Shown in pieces: positions 31,615-41,665 of a stretch of DNA of 64,000 nucleotides. The stretch's first letter is position 1. Each line of letters starts with the position of its first letter. Below the pieces are notes generated by a model, which had not been told where the DNA came from, searched no databases, and worked only from the letters and a program-made list of their open reading frames with translations. The translations under genes and the position numbers were made by a program. Source of the stretch: Bacilli bacterium. GTDB lineage: Bacteria > Bacillota_I > Bacilli_A > RFN20 > CAG-288. The DNA lies in contig JALCLG010000001.1 of the NCBI GenBank assembly GCA_022647725.1, positions 936,931 through 1,000,930 of the forward strand, given 5' to 3'.

Positions 31615-33293
31615 TGATGACGACGAAAAGAACCTTACAGAGCTTGGTATTCCTTTGTCTTACAGGATCTATGTTATCCTCCTGCTTTTTCCTTCATTAC
31701 ATGTCCAGCACCACGTCCACGGTTCCCAGCTCTTATACCTCGGGTGGCAACACCATCTATACGTCCGGCAAAACGGACTCTTCTTTCAGCAAGGACAATC
31801 TTAACAAGGACAATATCGGTTTAGGAAACGGCTATCGCTATCTTCCTTCGACCGGCAATTCCAAAGTCCTGGTGATTCCGGTGCAGTTCACGGATGACAG
31901 CTTCACCACCGTGGAGCTGGAGCGGATGGCCAACGGCTTTTTCGGAACCGCGGCCGACACCGGCTGGGAATCCCTGACGTCCTACTATCAGAAGGCCAGT
32001 TACGGAAAGCTTACCATCAGCGGCGAAGTCACGTCGCCGGTGACGGTCAATCAGTCAAAGAGCGAATTCGCCAATGCCTATGCCTCGGCTTCCAAATCCA
32101 ACACGGATTATACCGCTGAGCTTCTGGAGAGCACGATCAAAAGCTTTGTGAGCAACAAGAACAAAGACTTTTCAGGCTATGATGCCAACAAGGATGGCTA
32201 TATCGATGCCATCTGGATGGTATATTCGGCCCCGTTTGTCAATTCCAGTTCCAACAGCAATCCGTATTGGGCTTATACCACCTGGGATACCAGCGGTGTC
32301 GTGGTCGATGAGACCCATAATCTTCGGACCTGCCTTTATTCCTGGGCGTCCGTGGATTTCCTGACGGAGAAGCAGTATTCCCTGAACTCCATTCTGGAGA
32401 ATTCGGAGTCGACTAATGCCGATATGCATACCTTCATCCATGAGACAGGGCATATGATGGGATTGGATGACTATTATTCGTATGACTATGGGGAGAAGTC
32501 ATCGACGACCGGCAAGACGAACTACGATACCCCGGTAGGCGGGGTCGATATGATGGATTTCAATATCGGCGGGCATTGCGCCTATTCCCGCTATTTCTTA
32601 GGCTGGATCACCCCGACGGTGATCACGGATGATTATCTTTCTGCCCATGGCAACGCTTTGTCCTTGGCTGCCTTGGAGGCGACGTCAGCTACCGATCCTC
32701 AGGCCTACTTGATTCCGAGCTATGCCAATGGGTCGACGGTCTATAACGGAACGCCGTTTGATGAGTTCCTTCTCGTTGAGTATTACACGCCGACCAGCCT
32801 GAATCTGACCGATACCAAGGGCTATACCAATGGGTTGTCGACCTATCCGACCAAGGGCGTCGTGATTTATCACATCAATGCCAAGATCGGCAAGATGGTT
32901 GCCAACAGCCAAGGGGATGCCATCTGGAACGGTCAGGTGTTTGATTCCCTGCCGTTGAAGGCTTCCACTTCAGCCTGGGGGAAGAACTACCTCTATACCT
33001 ACATTTACAGCAACACCCGCAGTTATTGCTATGATACCGATATTTCGGATACCAGTTCCAATTTCTACCGGGGAAGACTGATTTCCTTGCTTTCTGCGAC
33101 CGGCTATAAGATCGAAGGCAAGAAGACAGGCTATGCCGACAGCACCTCCCTTTTCAGGGACGGCTCCACCTTCTTAGGAAGCAGCGGAATCTATACCAAT
33201 TTCGTTTTTGATAACGGCACGAAGCCGGAATACGGATTCTCCGTCTCTTCCTTGACGAATGATGCCGTGACGCTGACGTTCAACAAGCTTTAA
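31614..33293 (+). CDS. M6-like metalloprotease lipoprotein
   Basis: About 559 residues from ATG 31614 (ATG 31617 is equally possible; GGAG lies four to seven bases upstream). The signal peptide ends in the lipobox LSSC, so the protein is anchored to the outer face of the membrane. The zinc site HETGHMMGLDDYY (His277, Glu278, His281) is the HExxHxxGxxD type of M6 peptidases (immune inhibitor A family). DANKDGYID upstream looks like a calcium site. Likely digests extracellular proteins. Confidence 0.85.
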   Translation: MMTTKRTLQSLVFLCLTGSMLSSCFFLHYMSSTTSTVPSSYTSGGNTIYTSGKTDSSFSKDNLNKDNIGLGNGYRYLPSTGNSKVLVIPVQFTDDSFTTVELERMANGFFGTAADTGWESLTSYYQKASYGKLTISGEVTSPVTVNQSKSEFANAYASASKSNTDYTAELLESTIKSFVSNKNKDFSGYDANKDGYIDAIWMVYSAPFVNSSSNSNPYWAYTTWDTSGVVVDETHNLRTCLYSWASVDFLTEKQYSLNSILENSESTNADMHTFIHETGHMMGLDDYYSYDYGEKSSTTGKTNYDTPVGGVDMMDFNIGGHCAYSRYFLGWITPTVITDDYLSAHGNALSLAALEATSATDPQAYLIPSYANGSTVYNGTPFDEFLLVEYYTPTSLNLTDTKGYTNGLSTYPTKGVVIYHINAKIGKMVANSQGDAIWNGQVFDSLPLKASTSAWGKNYLYTYIYSNTRSYCYDTDISDTSSNFYRGRLISLLSATGYKIEGKKTGYADSTSLFRDGSTFLGSSGIYTNFVFDNGTKPEYGFSVSSLTNDAVTLTFNKL

Positions 33294-33308
33294 CAGCAAA
33301 GGATCGCT

Positions 33309-36300
33309 ATGGGATATCTGCTTTATCCGGAGAGAAGTATCGATATTGCTTTTACGCCCCTCTATAAAAAAGCAGTCTTCTCTTTCTTTCATGTGGCCTT
33401 TGTCGATAACTCCAACAGCTTCTTTCTTTCCAGCGATGACAAGGAGTCTTTGGTTGCCGCCTTGGAGTTTTATCATGACCGGGTTCTGGCTCAGCCCAGC
33501 TTTCCTTATTTCGACGGTTCTACCTTTGCTTTGAGACCGAGCTCGGATAAGGGCGTGTTAAGGCAGATCCTGGGGATTCCGGAAAGCATCTTCAACCATC
33601 TTGACCTTACCAAGAGCATCCTTCCGCAGCTTTCCTTTGCCGAGAAGACCGGTCCTTTGAAGAAGCAGGTCTATCTCTCCTTCTATTCCCGGACCGGCAA
33701 CAAATGGTACCGGGATGATTTCAAGCTTTACTGTCTCAGTCAGGGGTTCTTCTTCCTTTATGATGAGACCAAGCCTTTCATCAGCGGCGCCAAGAAGGAG
33801 CTGCCGGTTTACATCAACGAGGCAAGACTGGAGAAGAAGATCATGCTTCCTTTGTATCGGGAAGCGACCAGCCAGCGGTTCACCATCGACTTCGTGAGTG
33901 ACCTCCAGGATCAGGATTTCCTTCAGGAGATGACGAAGTACGATGATTTCTCCTTCGATGAACGGCTGGATTACTTCGTCAACAACAACTACAATCCGGC
34001 CTTAGCCGACCTAGGTCCCAGTCAGGATTTCAAGAACCGCTACAGCCTGATCTTACGGCAGTACTTAAGCTGTCTTATCAATGTGCTTTACGATCTTTAC
34101 TCCTTCAGGGTCCTGAACAAGGTGACCCAGAAGATGTCTTTCCTTTCCCAGTCCCGGGTCAACGGCAACTCGAAGCGCTACGCCCTCTCCTCCTATAACG
34201 CCGAGATGTTCTCTCTCGATCGGAAAGAATGGTATTTCTCAAAGGATGATGAGGATGTTATCCGTTCATTGATCGAAGATGCACTGGCAGAAGACCCGAA
34301 GGCGAGCCCGCTTTGCTTCTATGCTAGGTTAGGGCTTCCTTATCAGGGATACCGCTATGTCAAAGACCTGAAGGAGCTGAGCGTCAAGAAGGTGCTGGCC
34401 GCGCTTCCCTTCAAGAAGAGCAAGGATGTGGTTGGCATGTTCTTATCCGCCAAGCGCTTTGACAGCACCTACTCCTATCTGACCGGCGAGAAGGAACACC
34501 GCTATGTCTATCTGGTCCGCCAGCTGTATCGGCAAGGCGTCCTTTTTGACTGTGAGCAGCCCTTCACCGGGGATCTGGATTCCGTCGTCACGGTTACCTT
34601 GAAGCCTTTAGCCCGTTATCCGGAGCTGAGCCTCCTTTTTGATAAGCCAGGTTTCTCCTTACGGAACGACCTTTATCTTGCTTATGAGTTCAATGACGAT
34701 GGCGGCGGAGACAGCCTGTCTCTTCCGCAGACGCTTTCTGAGATCGACATGCTTTCCAAGAACAACGGCGCACCGCTGTTCTTTGGCTTGCTTAAGCATG
34801 TCTCCATCCGTCAGGCAGTCAACAGCCTGCTTTTATCCTTGGGGATTGTGCGAACGCCGGAGCCGGATGTCTATCGCTTCTTCCAGTATCTGGTCTTCTA
34901 TCCGCTGAAGATCGTCCTGAATCAGGCGAGACTGAAGGCTATCCACAAAAAGGATACCGAGACTTTGGTGGCCCTGGATGGCTATACCAATCCGACGGAG
35001 ACTTACGAACCTAACCTCCCATATCCGTTTGTCTCCTATGGGGCGCTTTGCTATTCCTTCAGGGAGACTTTCTTCTCCAAGCCGTATCTCTGCAGCAGCG
35101 AGAAGGATGCTCTCGAAGCCAGGATGGCTTATTACTCCAAGACCTATGACCGGGGCAAATCCACGAAGGTCAAAGCCGCCAAAGGCTATCTCTTCGACCG
35201 GAACGTGTTTGTCATCTCCCATTTAGGTCTGCCGGAGAATATCGTCACGTTGCTCAATCCCAACAAGGAGCTCCTGCCGCAGATTCCCTTCAAGGATCAT
35301 ATTTGCCATCTTTGCCGGGATTCCCAGCCTTCCTATTATGATAAGATCGATTCCGAGACGGCGGCCAGCTACAACGTCTTCATGACGTATATCCGGGCTC
35401 AGGCTAGCCGCAAGGGTGTTTATTTTGACAAACTTCTCAATGATGATGACAGGCTCAGCAAGATCTTCGAGTCTTCCCAGAATGGGAACTATCATTCCCT
35501 GATGGATTTCAATCCGGTGGCCGTGGATCCTTTCCTGAAGCCGTATCTCCGCTATGATGAGAAGGCCATTGCTTCCCTGATCAGTGCCTTCTTCCCGAGC
35601 GAAGTCATCTTAAGTTACTTTACTCCTGGACTGGATGAGTTCTTGGATCTTGGCTCGGATACCATCCGGAAGATCCTCTTTGACTGCGATGCCTCCTTGA
35701 TGCCCATCATCAACAAGAACATCAATATCTTTGCCGTCATGGTTTATATCGAGAACATGATTGAACGGGCCTATGCCATCCATGTCTCCCGGCCGCTGAT
35801 TCCTTCTTTGAAGGAGTGCGCTTTTACCCTGAACCAGGATGAGAACTCCCATCTTCCCTATCCTTACGTCCTTTTAGGCCGGATCTATAACGGCTATAAG
35901 AGCAGTGCCGACAGTCCGGACATTTACTTCTGCCAGTGCGACAAGGAGAGCATCCTGACCTTTGTCTCGGCTTTCTATGAGATGACCACCCGGGTCCATG
36001 TCCGCAAGGACATTCAGACGGCCATCGTTTTAGGCCTGGTCGGCCTTCCTTATGAGGCTATCCTGAAATATTCCGATTACGACCTCTCGCTGGGCTCGCC
36101 CGAAGGCTTAGTCAATCAGATGCTGTTCAGGGATTCTATCTGCCGGCGCTGCACCAACATCAATCATGCCGCCCTGTCGATTCCCTTTACCAAGGCTTTC
36201 CCCAACAAGGATGACATGTCGGCTGAACTGGTCTTCGCCGAGAACAAGATGGCCCATGATCACATCATGTTCTTCGGTTTCTTCAATCCGGAACGTTACG

Positions 36301-36734
36301 CCTATGATCCCAGCTACCGCTTTGACCTGGATAGCAGCAATGATGAGATGATTCCTGTTATTTATACCGGCGAAGACCAGCCGACCCTGCCGGTCTACTC
36401 CTTCTTCACCATGACCTTGGAGAAACTGAAGGACTATCTTTCCGGTTTCAGTAAGCTCAACAGCGACAGGGCCGAGATCTTGGCCTATGCCAGCTCGGTG
36501 ATCTTGGATAGCTACAAGAAGAACAACCATCTCTTCTTTGAGTTCTTCTTCCTGGAAGAAAACAATCCGACCCCCAGCCTTTTCGAGCAGGTGCAGGAGC
36601 ACTTCCCGGAACTCAGCCGGATCCGGAATGAGGCGAAGCGGGATACCGCGCAGATGATCTTAGGGTTCCTTTCCTATCTGATCTGGGAGTTCATCCGGAA
36701 CTATGCGTTAGATGAACGGCGGGTGGGGCAATAG
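33309..36734 (+). CDS. giant four-repeat protein, copy 1 (1141 aa)
   Basis: No signal peptide or membrane segment, so probably cytoplasmic. Four degenerate modules of about 270 residues can be seen by eye. Each has a Y-rich start, an acidic DKE/DDE motif (SSDDKESLV, SKDDEDVIR, SSEKDALEA, QCDKESILT), then an LG(L/I)P motif (LGIPESIF, LGLPYQGY, LGLPENIV, VGLPYEAI) and an xxxLPF/IPFKDHI-like segment. The same plan recurs in the next gene. It starts 15 bases after the protease stop. I do not recognise the family. Confidence 0.7.
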   Translation: MGYLLYPERSIDIAFTPLYKKAVFSFFHVAFVDNSNSFFLSSDDKESLVAALEFYHDRVLAQPSFPYFDGSTFALRPSSDKGVLRQILGIPESIFNHLDLTKSILPQLSFAEKTGPLKKQVYLSFYSRTGNKWYRDDFKLYCLSQGFFFLYDETKPFISGAKKELPVYINEARLEKKIMLPLYREATSQRFTIDFVSDLQDQDFLQEMTKYDDFSFDERLDYFVNNNYNPALADLGPSQDFKNRYSLILRQYLSCLINVLYDLYSFRVLNKVTQKMSFLSQSRVNGNSKRYALSSYNAEMFSLDRKEWYFSKDDEDVIRSLIEDALAEDPKASPLCFYARLGLPYQGYRYVKDLKELSVKKVLAALPFKKSKDVVGMFLSAKRFDSTYSYLTGEKEHRYVYLVRQLYRQGVLFDCEQPFTGDLDSVVTVTLKPLARYPELSLLFDKPGFSLRNDLYLAYEFNDDGGGDSLSLPQTLSEIDMLSKNNGAPLFFGLLKHVSIRQAVNSLLLSLGIVRTPEPDVYRFFQYLVFYPLKIVLNQARLKAIHKKDTETLVALDGYTNPTETYEPNLPYPFVSYGALCYSFRETFFSKPYLCSSEKDALEARMAYYSKTYDRGKSTKVKAAKGYLFDRNVFVISHLGLPENIVTLLNPNKELLPQIPFKDHICHLCRDSQPSYYDKIDSETAASYNVFMTYIRAQASRKGVYFDKLLNDDDRLSKIFESSQNGNYHSLMDFNPVAVDPFLKPYLRYDEKAIASLISAFFPSEVILSYFTPGLDEFLDLGSDTIRKILFDCDASLMPIINKNINIFAVMVYIENMIERAYAIHVSRPLIPSLKECAFTLNQDENSHLPYPYVLLGRIYNGYKSSADSPDIYFCQCDKESILTFVSAFYEMTTRVHVRKDIQTAIVLGLVGLPYEAILKYSDYDLSLGSPEGLVNQMLFRDSICRRCTNINHAALSIPFTKAFPNKDDMSAELVFAENKMAHDHIMFFGFFNPERYAYDPSYRFDLDSSNDEMIPVIYTGEDQPTLPVYSFFTMTLEKLKDYLSGFSKLNSDRAEILAYASSVILDSYKKNNHLFFEFFFLEENNPTPSLFEQVQEHFPELSRIRNEAKRDTAQMILGFLSYLIWEFIRNYALDERRVGQ

Positions 36735-36737
36735 CGT

Positions 36738-39700
36738 ATGACTTATAACTCGATCTTGTTTGCGACCGACAAAGAGGAAGACTACCGGACTCCCTACCGG
36801 TATCAGCTGACGGGTGCTTTTTATGAGGTCTACACCAATGGGGAGGGCGACTACCATATGTCCAAGGAGGACAAGGCGTCCTTGGAGGAGAGAGTCCATT
36901 TCTACAAAGAAGATGTCGTCAAAGGCAAGTATCCGATTTATGACAGCAAGTTCGGAATGGTTCAGCAGGATGCTCCCATCGGCTCGATTGAAGTCCTGAC
37001 ACAGGTGCTTGGCCTTCCGGTCGAGATGATAATGAAGAAGGATTCCCAGACCGGCAAGGTTGTCTCCAAGACGCCCGAGGAGGTCCTGGCTTCCATTTCC
37101 TTTGAGGACAATCTTTATTTCGGCTATGGCTCACCGACGGCCGATCTCAACGAATCGGTTTTGAAGAACACCAACCTGATGGTCGCGGAGGCCATCAATT
37201 ATCTGATCAGCCATGGCTTCTATTTCCTGGAGACGGATCAGATCATCGATGAGACCTATGAACCGGTCTATCCGGTCTTCATCGACGAAAGCAAGATCCC
37301 GGCCAAGTATCTCAAGGTCAAGGAGACCAGCGACAAGCTATTGATCGACTTTGTCAAAGATCCGCTGGCAGTGACGCCGGACATCTTCCTCAAGATCTAT
37401 AAGCCTTTGGATTCGATGCCGTTAGCCAAGAAGTATGCCTTGGCCTTCAGTGAGGACATTCCTGGGAAGGAAGGCCTTCAGGAAGCCTTGAGGAATTACT
37501 TCTATGCCATTTTCCGGAGCCTCTTAAACGAATACTTCGGCAAGTATTTTGCTAATGACCATGTCTTCAGCAGGACCGTGCTTGATCATGAAATCGGTTT
37601 GCTTGACTGCTCCTTCCCCTTCATTGCCATCGGCAGCCACTTGCGGATGACAGGTGCCGACTGCCGGCGCTTTGAAAAGAACGGCGATTCTGTCAAAGAG
37701 ACGCTGGCTCCGAACATTTATAGCCTCAGTACGCATGACAAGAAGAACCTCGAGAGTCTTTATCCGTGGGTGAAATCCTATTTCGACTGCCATCCGGATC
37801 TCGGCTATCTTCCCAGTCTTTTCATCCGGGAGCTCGGGCTCCCCTATGAAGCCTTCGAGATTGCCCGTTTCTTTGATTTCAGACGGGGAACCCTCGCCCA
37901 GTTCCTGGCGCTGTTTGATGTCCTCAATCCGATTGACTATGAAGGCCAAGGCATCTTAACCCCGCTTCCCGATGATCAGGGCGTTTACCGCTATCCGGGC
38001 GATACCCCTCGGCTTACCATTCCGGATTACTGCTATTACACCAACTCTTTCATCGGGCATGGCTTCTACCTTTCCAATCCTTATGCCTTCTTCAAGGACC
38101 CGATGAATCAAAGTTATCTGCTCTTCTTTACGGACAAAGCCGACAAGAAGATTCTTCCGTTATTGAAAGGCAACAGCCGCGCTTATCTGAGAGGCCTGGA
38201 GAAGTATCAGGCCAATCACTTCGATGTCCATCAGAATCCGGATGATCTCTCTGATTTCAAAGGCTTCCTGATGAAGGACCTTGAGAATGGCGACATTGTT
38301 CCTTCGATCCGGGACTACTTTGCAAAGCTGAACCAAGGCAAGACGTCCTTAGAAGCCTTAGGCGAGCTGGCTCTTCCGGAGATCATCACCCCGCGGGGCT
38401 TCATGCTGCTCATCCTGAATGTCTTCAAGCTGACGCTTGAGCCGGAGGTCAGCAAATACTTCCATAAGATCACTTCCAACCTTGACCGGAAACACTTTGA
38501 GGCCGCCACCTTCGGGGACTTCTTCGAAGACCCCTACCTGCCGCTTCCCAGTGTCCATAAAGGCCATTACTTCATCGGCTACAGCAAGGACGACACCAGC
38601 GAGATCTATTTTGATTCCAGCGATAAGGAAGCCCTCATCAACCTGCATGAGATGTTCCGTACTTTCTTCCTGCCGCACGGTTCTTTCCCCTATGCTTACT
38701 CATCCAACGGTTTGGAGATGATGCACGACATCGACTTCCCGGTCCAGACGGACTTCTTACTGGAGAGTTTCTGGTTAGGGTTGCCGGTGGAAGTGGTTGT
38801 TTCCCTGGATCCTCTGCGGGATCCGATTTCCCAGCTGAAATTCCAGGATCATATCGGGATGGATCAGTTCAAGGACCATCACGAGCTGATCAGCAAGGAT
38901 GATTCCTTACGGTACTGCTATATCGTCAAAGAGATGGCCAGACGGGGGATTCTTCCCTTAGGGAGAGACTATCAGTCCAAGCCTTTCTACTGCTTACGGA
39001 AGAAGGCTGATCCGTTAGCCCTGTTCTATCTTTCGCCGGATGTCATCAAGAACTATCTTCTCAATGACTCCGTCGTATCCTTACGTTCGGATATTGTGGA
39101 GGACTTAAAACAATCCTTAGCTATTAGACGGAAGATGGTGCTTTTGGATGATGATGCTTTCCGGAATCAGTTCTTAGCCTATGTGCTAGGCAAGCAGCCG
39201 GGCAATCTCAACAATGCCACAACCCGTTGGGTCTATGCCGCGGCCGTCTCCTACAGTGGCCTGTTACGGAAGGCTTTCTATGAGTCCATCTCCCACGAGC
39301 TCTTCCAGACGGAGACGTCGTGGTCCTTAGGGTCGTATCGGTATCAGGCTTTCTATGTCGCACCAGGCTCAAACTTCTATGCCTACTCCTTAACTGGGAA
39401 ATGGGACAGCTTTACTTTGGATCAGAATGACTTTGCTGTTCTGAAGTCGACGTTGGAGACCTTACGGGTCCGGACCAAGGCTCTTTCCAGCAAGGAGGAG
39501 AAGGCCAGAGTCATCACCCATGATCTGGGACTGCCGGTCGTCTTCATTAAGAAGCTTTACTATCTGTTACGGACGACACTGAAACCCAGCGATGAAGCCT
39601 TAACGGCTATCTTCGGGTTCACGCCGCGTCCCAATACGGTCGTCAACAGGCTTCCCAGCTACTTGGATGATTTCCATATCAATCTGAGCGAGAATCACTT

Positions 39701-40232
39701 TGGGAAGTCGACTTATCTTAACCATGAGCTGCTTTCCCAGGGTCTCTTCTTTGCCAAGGATACGGATATCCTGACCAGTGATGCCATGTCGATGGAGTCG
39801 CTGGTCTCTCATCTGGATGAGACCTTCCAGCAGATCACCAGCTACCGGATTTCTCTTTCCCAGACTCTGAGTGGGGATGTGAAGAACATCTTCAGGCCTC
39901 TGCCGGCAGCCTATGCCTCGTCGGTCGACTTCTATCTCAATGAGATCAAAGCCTATTGTCAGGATAACAACTATCTCTTCTTCCTCAAGGAGAACCTGAT
40001 TGCCCTCTATGATTCGGTTCCGGATTTCTTGGTGAAGGGCATCAACCTTCTGCATGATGGCTCCGGCAAAGCTTTCCTGAACTATTTCCGTCCCTATCTT
40101 CATAAGACGGATACGCCCCTATTGAAGATGACCACCCAGCCGGAATGGATCCTCTATGGGATTGCTTACTTCCTGTTCCTGCAGGAGCAGATGCTGGTCT
40201 TCTTCATCGCCGTCAGCATCAGTGAGAAGTAG
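36738..40232 (+). CDS. giant four-repeat protein, copy 2 (1164 aa)
   Basis: Paralog of the previous gene, beginning three bases after its stop. Again four modules: SKEDKASLE...LGLPVEMI...ISFEDNL; STHDKKNLE...LGLPYEAF; SSDKEALIN...LGLPVEVV...LKFQDHI; DQNDFAVLK...LGLPVVFI. Rich in Tyr, Phe and Leu, with no Walker, zinc-finger or signal motifs seen. The repeated DKE...LGLP unit suggests a solenoid or tandem-domain scaffold. Function unknown. Confidence 0.7.
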   Translation: MTYNSILFATDKEEDYRTPYRYQLTGAFYEVYTNGEGDYHMSKEDKASLEERVHFYKEDVVKGKYPIYDSKFGMVQQDAPIGSIEVLTQVLGLPVEMIMKKDSQTGKVVSKTPEEVLASISFEDNLYFGYGSPTADLNESVLKNTNLMVAEAINYLISHGFYFLETDQIIDETYEPVYPVFIDESKIPAKYLKVKETSDKLLIDFVKDPLAVTPDIFLKIYKPLDSMPLAKKYALAFSEDIPGKEGLQEALRNYFYAIFRSLLNEYFGKYFANDHVFSRTVLDHEIGLLDCSFPFIAIGSHLRMTGADCRRFEKNGDSVKETLAPNIYSLSTHDKKNLESLYPWVKSYFDCHPDLGYLPSLFIRELGLPYEAFEIARFFDFRRGTLAQFLALFDVLNPIDYEGQGILTPLPDDQGVYRYPGDTPRLTIPDYCYYTNSFIGHGFYLSNPYAFFKDPMNQSYLLFFTDKADKKILPLLKGNSRAYLRGLEKYQANHFDVHQNPDDLSDFKGFLMKDLENGDIVPSIRDYFAKLNQGKTSLEALGELALPEIITPRGFMLLILNVFKLTLEPEVSKYFHKITSNLDRKHFEAATFGDFFEDPYLPLPSVHKGHYFIGYSKDDTSEIYFDSSDKEALINLHEMFRTFFLPHGSFPYAYSSNGLEMMHDIDFPVQTDFLLESFWLGLPVEVVVSLDPLRDPISQLKFQDHIGMDQFKDHHELISKDDSLRYCYIVKEMARRGILPLGRDYQSKPFYCLRKKADPLALFYLSPDVIKNYLLNDSVVSLRSDIVEDLKQSLAIRRKMVLLDDDAFRNQFLAYVLGKQPGNLNNATTRWVYAAAVSYSGLLRKAFYESISHELFQTETSWSLGSYRYQAFYVAPGSNFYAYSLTGKWDSFTLDQNDFAVLKSTLETLRVRTKALSSKEEKARVITHDLGLPVVFIKKLYYLLRTTLKPSDEALTAIFGFTPRPNTVVNRLPSYLDDFHINLSENHFGKSTYLNHELLSQGLFFAKDTDILTSDAMSMESLVSHLDETFQQITSYRISLSQTLSGDVKNIFRPLPAAYASSVDFYLNEIKAYCQDNNYLFFLKENLIALYDSVPDFLVKGINLLHDGSGKAFLNYFRPYLHKTDTPLLKMTTQPEWILYGIAYFLFLQEQMLVFFIAVSISEK

Positions 40233-40308
40233 AGGCTTCTGAGAAAAGGATCCTGAAAAAGACATCCTTTTGATGGCTTTGAGGGTCAAAACAGGTCTGA
40301 AACAGCAA

Positions 40309-40337
40309 AAGGGTGCAAAAAATTTGCACCCTTTTAT
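40309..40337 (+). terminator. terminator of the giant-protein operon
   Basis: AAGGGTGCAAA (40309-40319) pairs with TTTGCACCCTT (40323-40333), followed by TTATCTTTT. The RloA-like gene starts 40 bases later and may have its own promoter overlapping this site. Confidence 0.8.
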
Positions 40338-40375
40338 CTTTTGTGGTATTCTATACCAACAAGGAGCGGGACTCA

Positions 40376-41665
40376 ATGAAATTAATATCTATTGCGGTTG
40401 AGAACTTTCTTGTCTTCCATCATAAGGAAGAATTCTCCTGCCTTACTGCACTGAACAGCAATGCCGGACTGAAGAGCAATCTCTTTGCTGCCAAACCCGG
40501 CAAGAACATCCTCAAGACCTGCCTTATCATCGGCAGCAACAACTCCGGCAAAACAACCTTAATGGAAGCTTTAGGCCTCATGAAGGATATTTTCCGGCGG
40601 GGTTCGTTAGCGGATCTGATTGTTCCCATCATCAAGAATTTCAATTGCTCGGCTGACGATGCCGTTACCTTAACCGCTCGGTTCCTTTCCGATGACAACA
40701 AAGTTTATGACTATACCATTTCTTTCAAAGACACGAAGGCTCTTGCTGAAAAGCTGTCCATTGACGAGGCTGTCTTCTTCGAACGGGATCTTTCAGGAAA
40801 AGCAGACTTTCATAAGAACCTGGAAGGCTCCCTTGAGGAAACCGTGCAAGCCATTGATACCGAAAAATGCCTGGCTGCTTTCCTGAACAACTTCTTCAAG
40901 CTTCCGGCCTTGGCGCCTTTGGCAGAGTTCTTTGATAAGCTTTGCCTTGTCTCTAATGAAGAAAAGGAGATGACCGTTGCTGACAAGATTGATTTCCTGA
41001 AGAATCCAAAGAAGTGTGCTTTATTGAATACCATCATTCAATCCACCGGTGTTTTCATTCGGGGCTTTTCCCTGAGAGAGAAGCAAGAGGTCCTTTCCGA
41101 TCCTTTCATCGTCAATGCCTTGATGAAGGATCCTAAGTCCCAATCGGTGCTCTCCCGTGGCTTAGATATTCTTCTTCCTTCCTCGGCTTACGAAAAAGAT
41201 GACGGCACAACCGTTCTTCTGCCTTCCCTCTTCTTTGATTCCGTGGGTACCCGCCGTTACATCGAGATCATGATGCATCTGGTCAATACCGTCATGGACG
41301 GCCTGATCACTTTTATCGATGGCTTTGATATCAGCATCAATTCCCGGCTGGCCAAGGCTTTGCTACTGCTCATGACTTCCCTGGAACGGGAAAACGGACA
41401 GTTCATCCTGACGACGCATTGTACGGAACTGCTGGATTCGAAGATTCTGCGGAAGGATCAGGTGACGATGATTTACCGTGAGAAGAACAACGTCAGCATT
41501 TCCCGTATTTCCGATTTCAAGGCGAATTCTGATAGGGATATCCGCAGCTACAGTCAGTTTGTCAAAGCCTATGAAAGCGGCGCCTTGATTCCGCTTCCGA
41601 CCATTGATATTTCCAATATCCTGGCGGCGTTCGAAAAGGAAAACAAAACGGATGAGCCGAACTAG
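40376..41665 (+). CDS. rloA: AAA ATPase, RloA/AbiLi-like
   Basis: ATG 40376 (AAGGAG nine bases upstream) gives 429 aa; the frame opens earlier but overlaps the terminator. SMC/OLD-like ATPase: N-terminal KLISIAVENFLVF, Walker A IIGSNNSGKTTL (about 54), and a C-terminal part with ITFIDGFDISIN (Walker B-like) and QFILTTHCTELLD (His switch). The next gene encodes a RloB/Toprim-like partner. RloA/RloB and AbiLi/AbiLii pairs are phage-defence or restriction-linked modules. Confidence 0.8.
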   Translation: MKLISIAVENFLVFHHKEEFSCLTALNSNAGLKSNLFAAKPGKNILKTCLIIGSNNSGKTTLMEALGLMKDIFRRGSLADLIVPIIKNFNCSADDAVTLTARFLSDDNKVYDYTISFKDTKALAEKLSIDEAVFFERDLSGKADFHKNLEGSLEETVQAIDTEKCLAAFLNNFFKLPALAPLAEFFDKLCLVSNEEKEMTVADKIDFLKNPKKCALLNTIIQSTGVFIRGFSLREKQEVLSDPFIVNALMKDPKSQSVLSRGLDILLPSSAYEKDDGTTVLLPSLFFDSVGTRRYIEIMMHLVNTVMDGLITFIDGFDISINSRLAKALLLLMTSLERENGQFILTTHCTELLDSKILRKDQVTMIYREKNNVSISRISDFKANSDRDIRSYSQFVKAYESGALIPLPTIDISNILAAFEKENKTDEPN

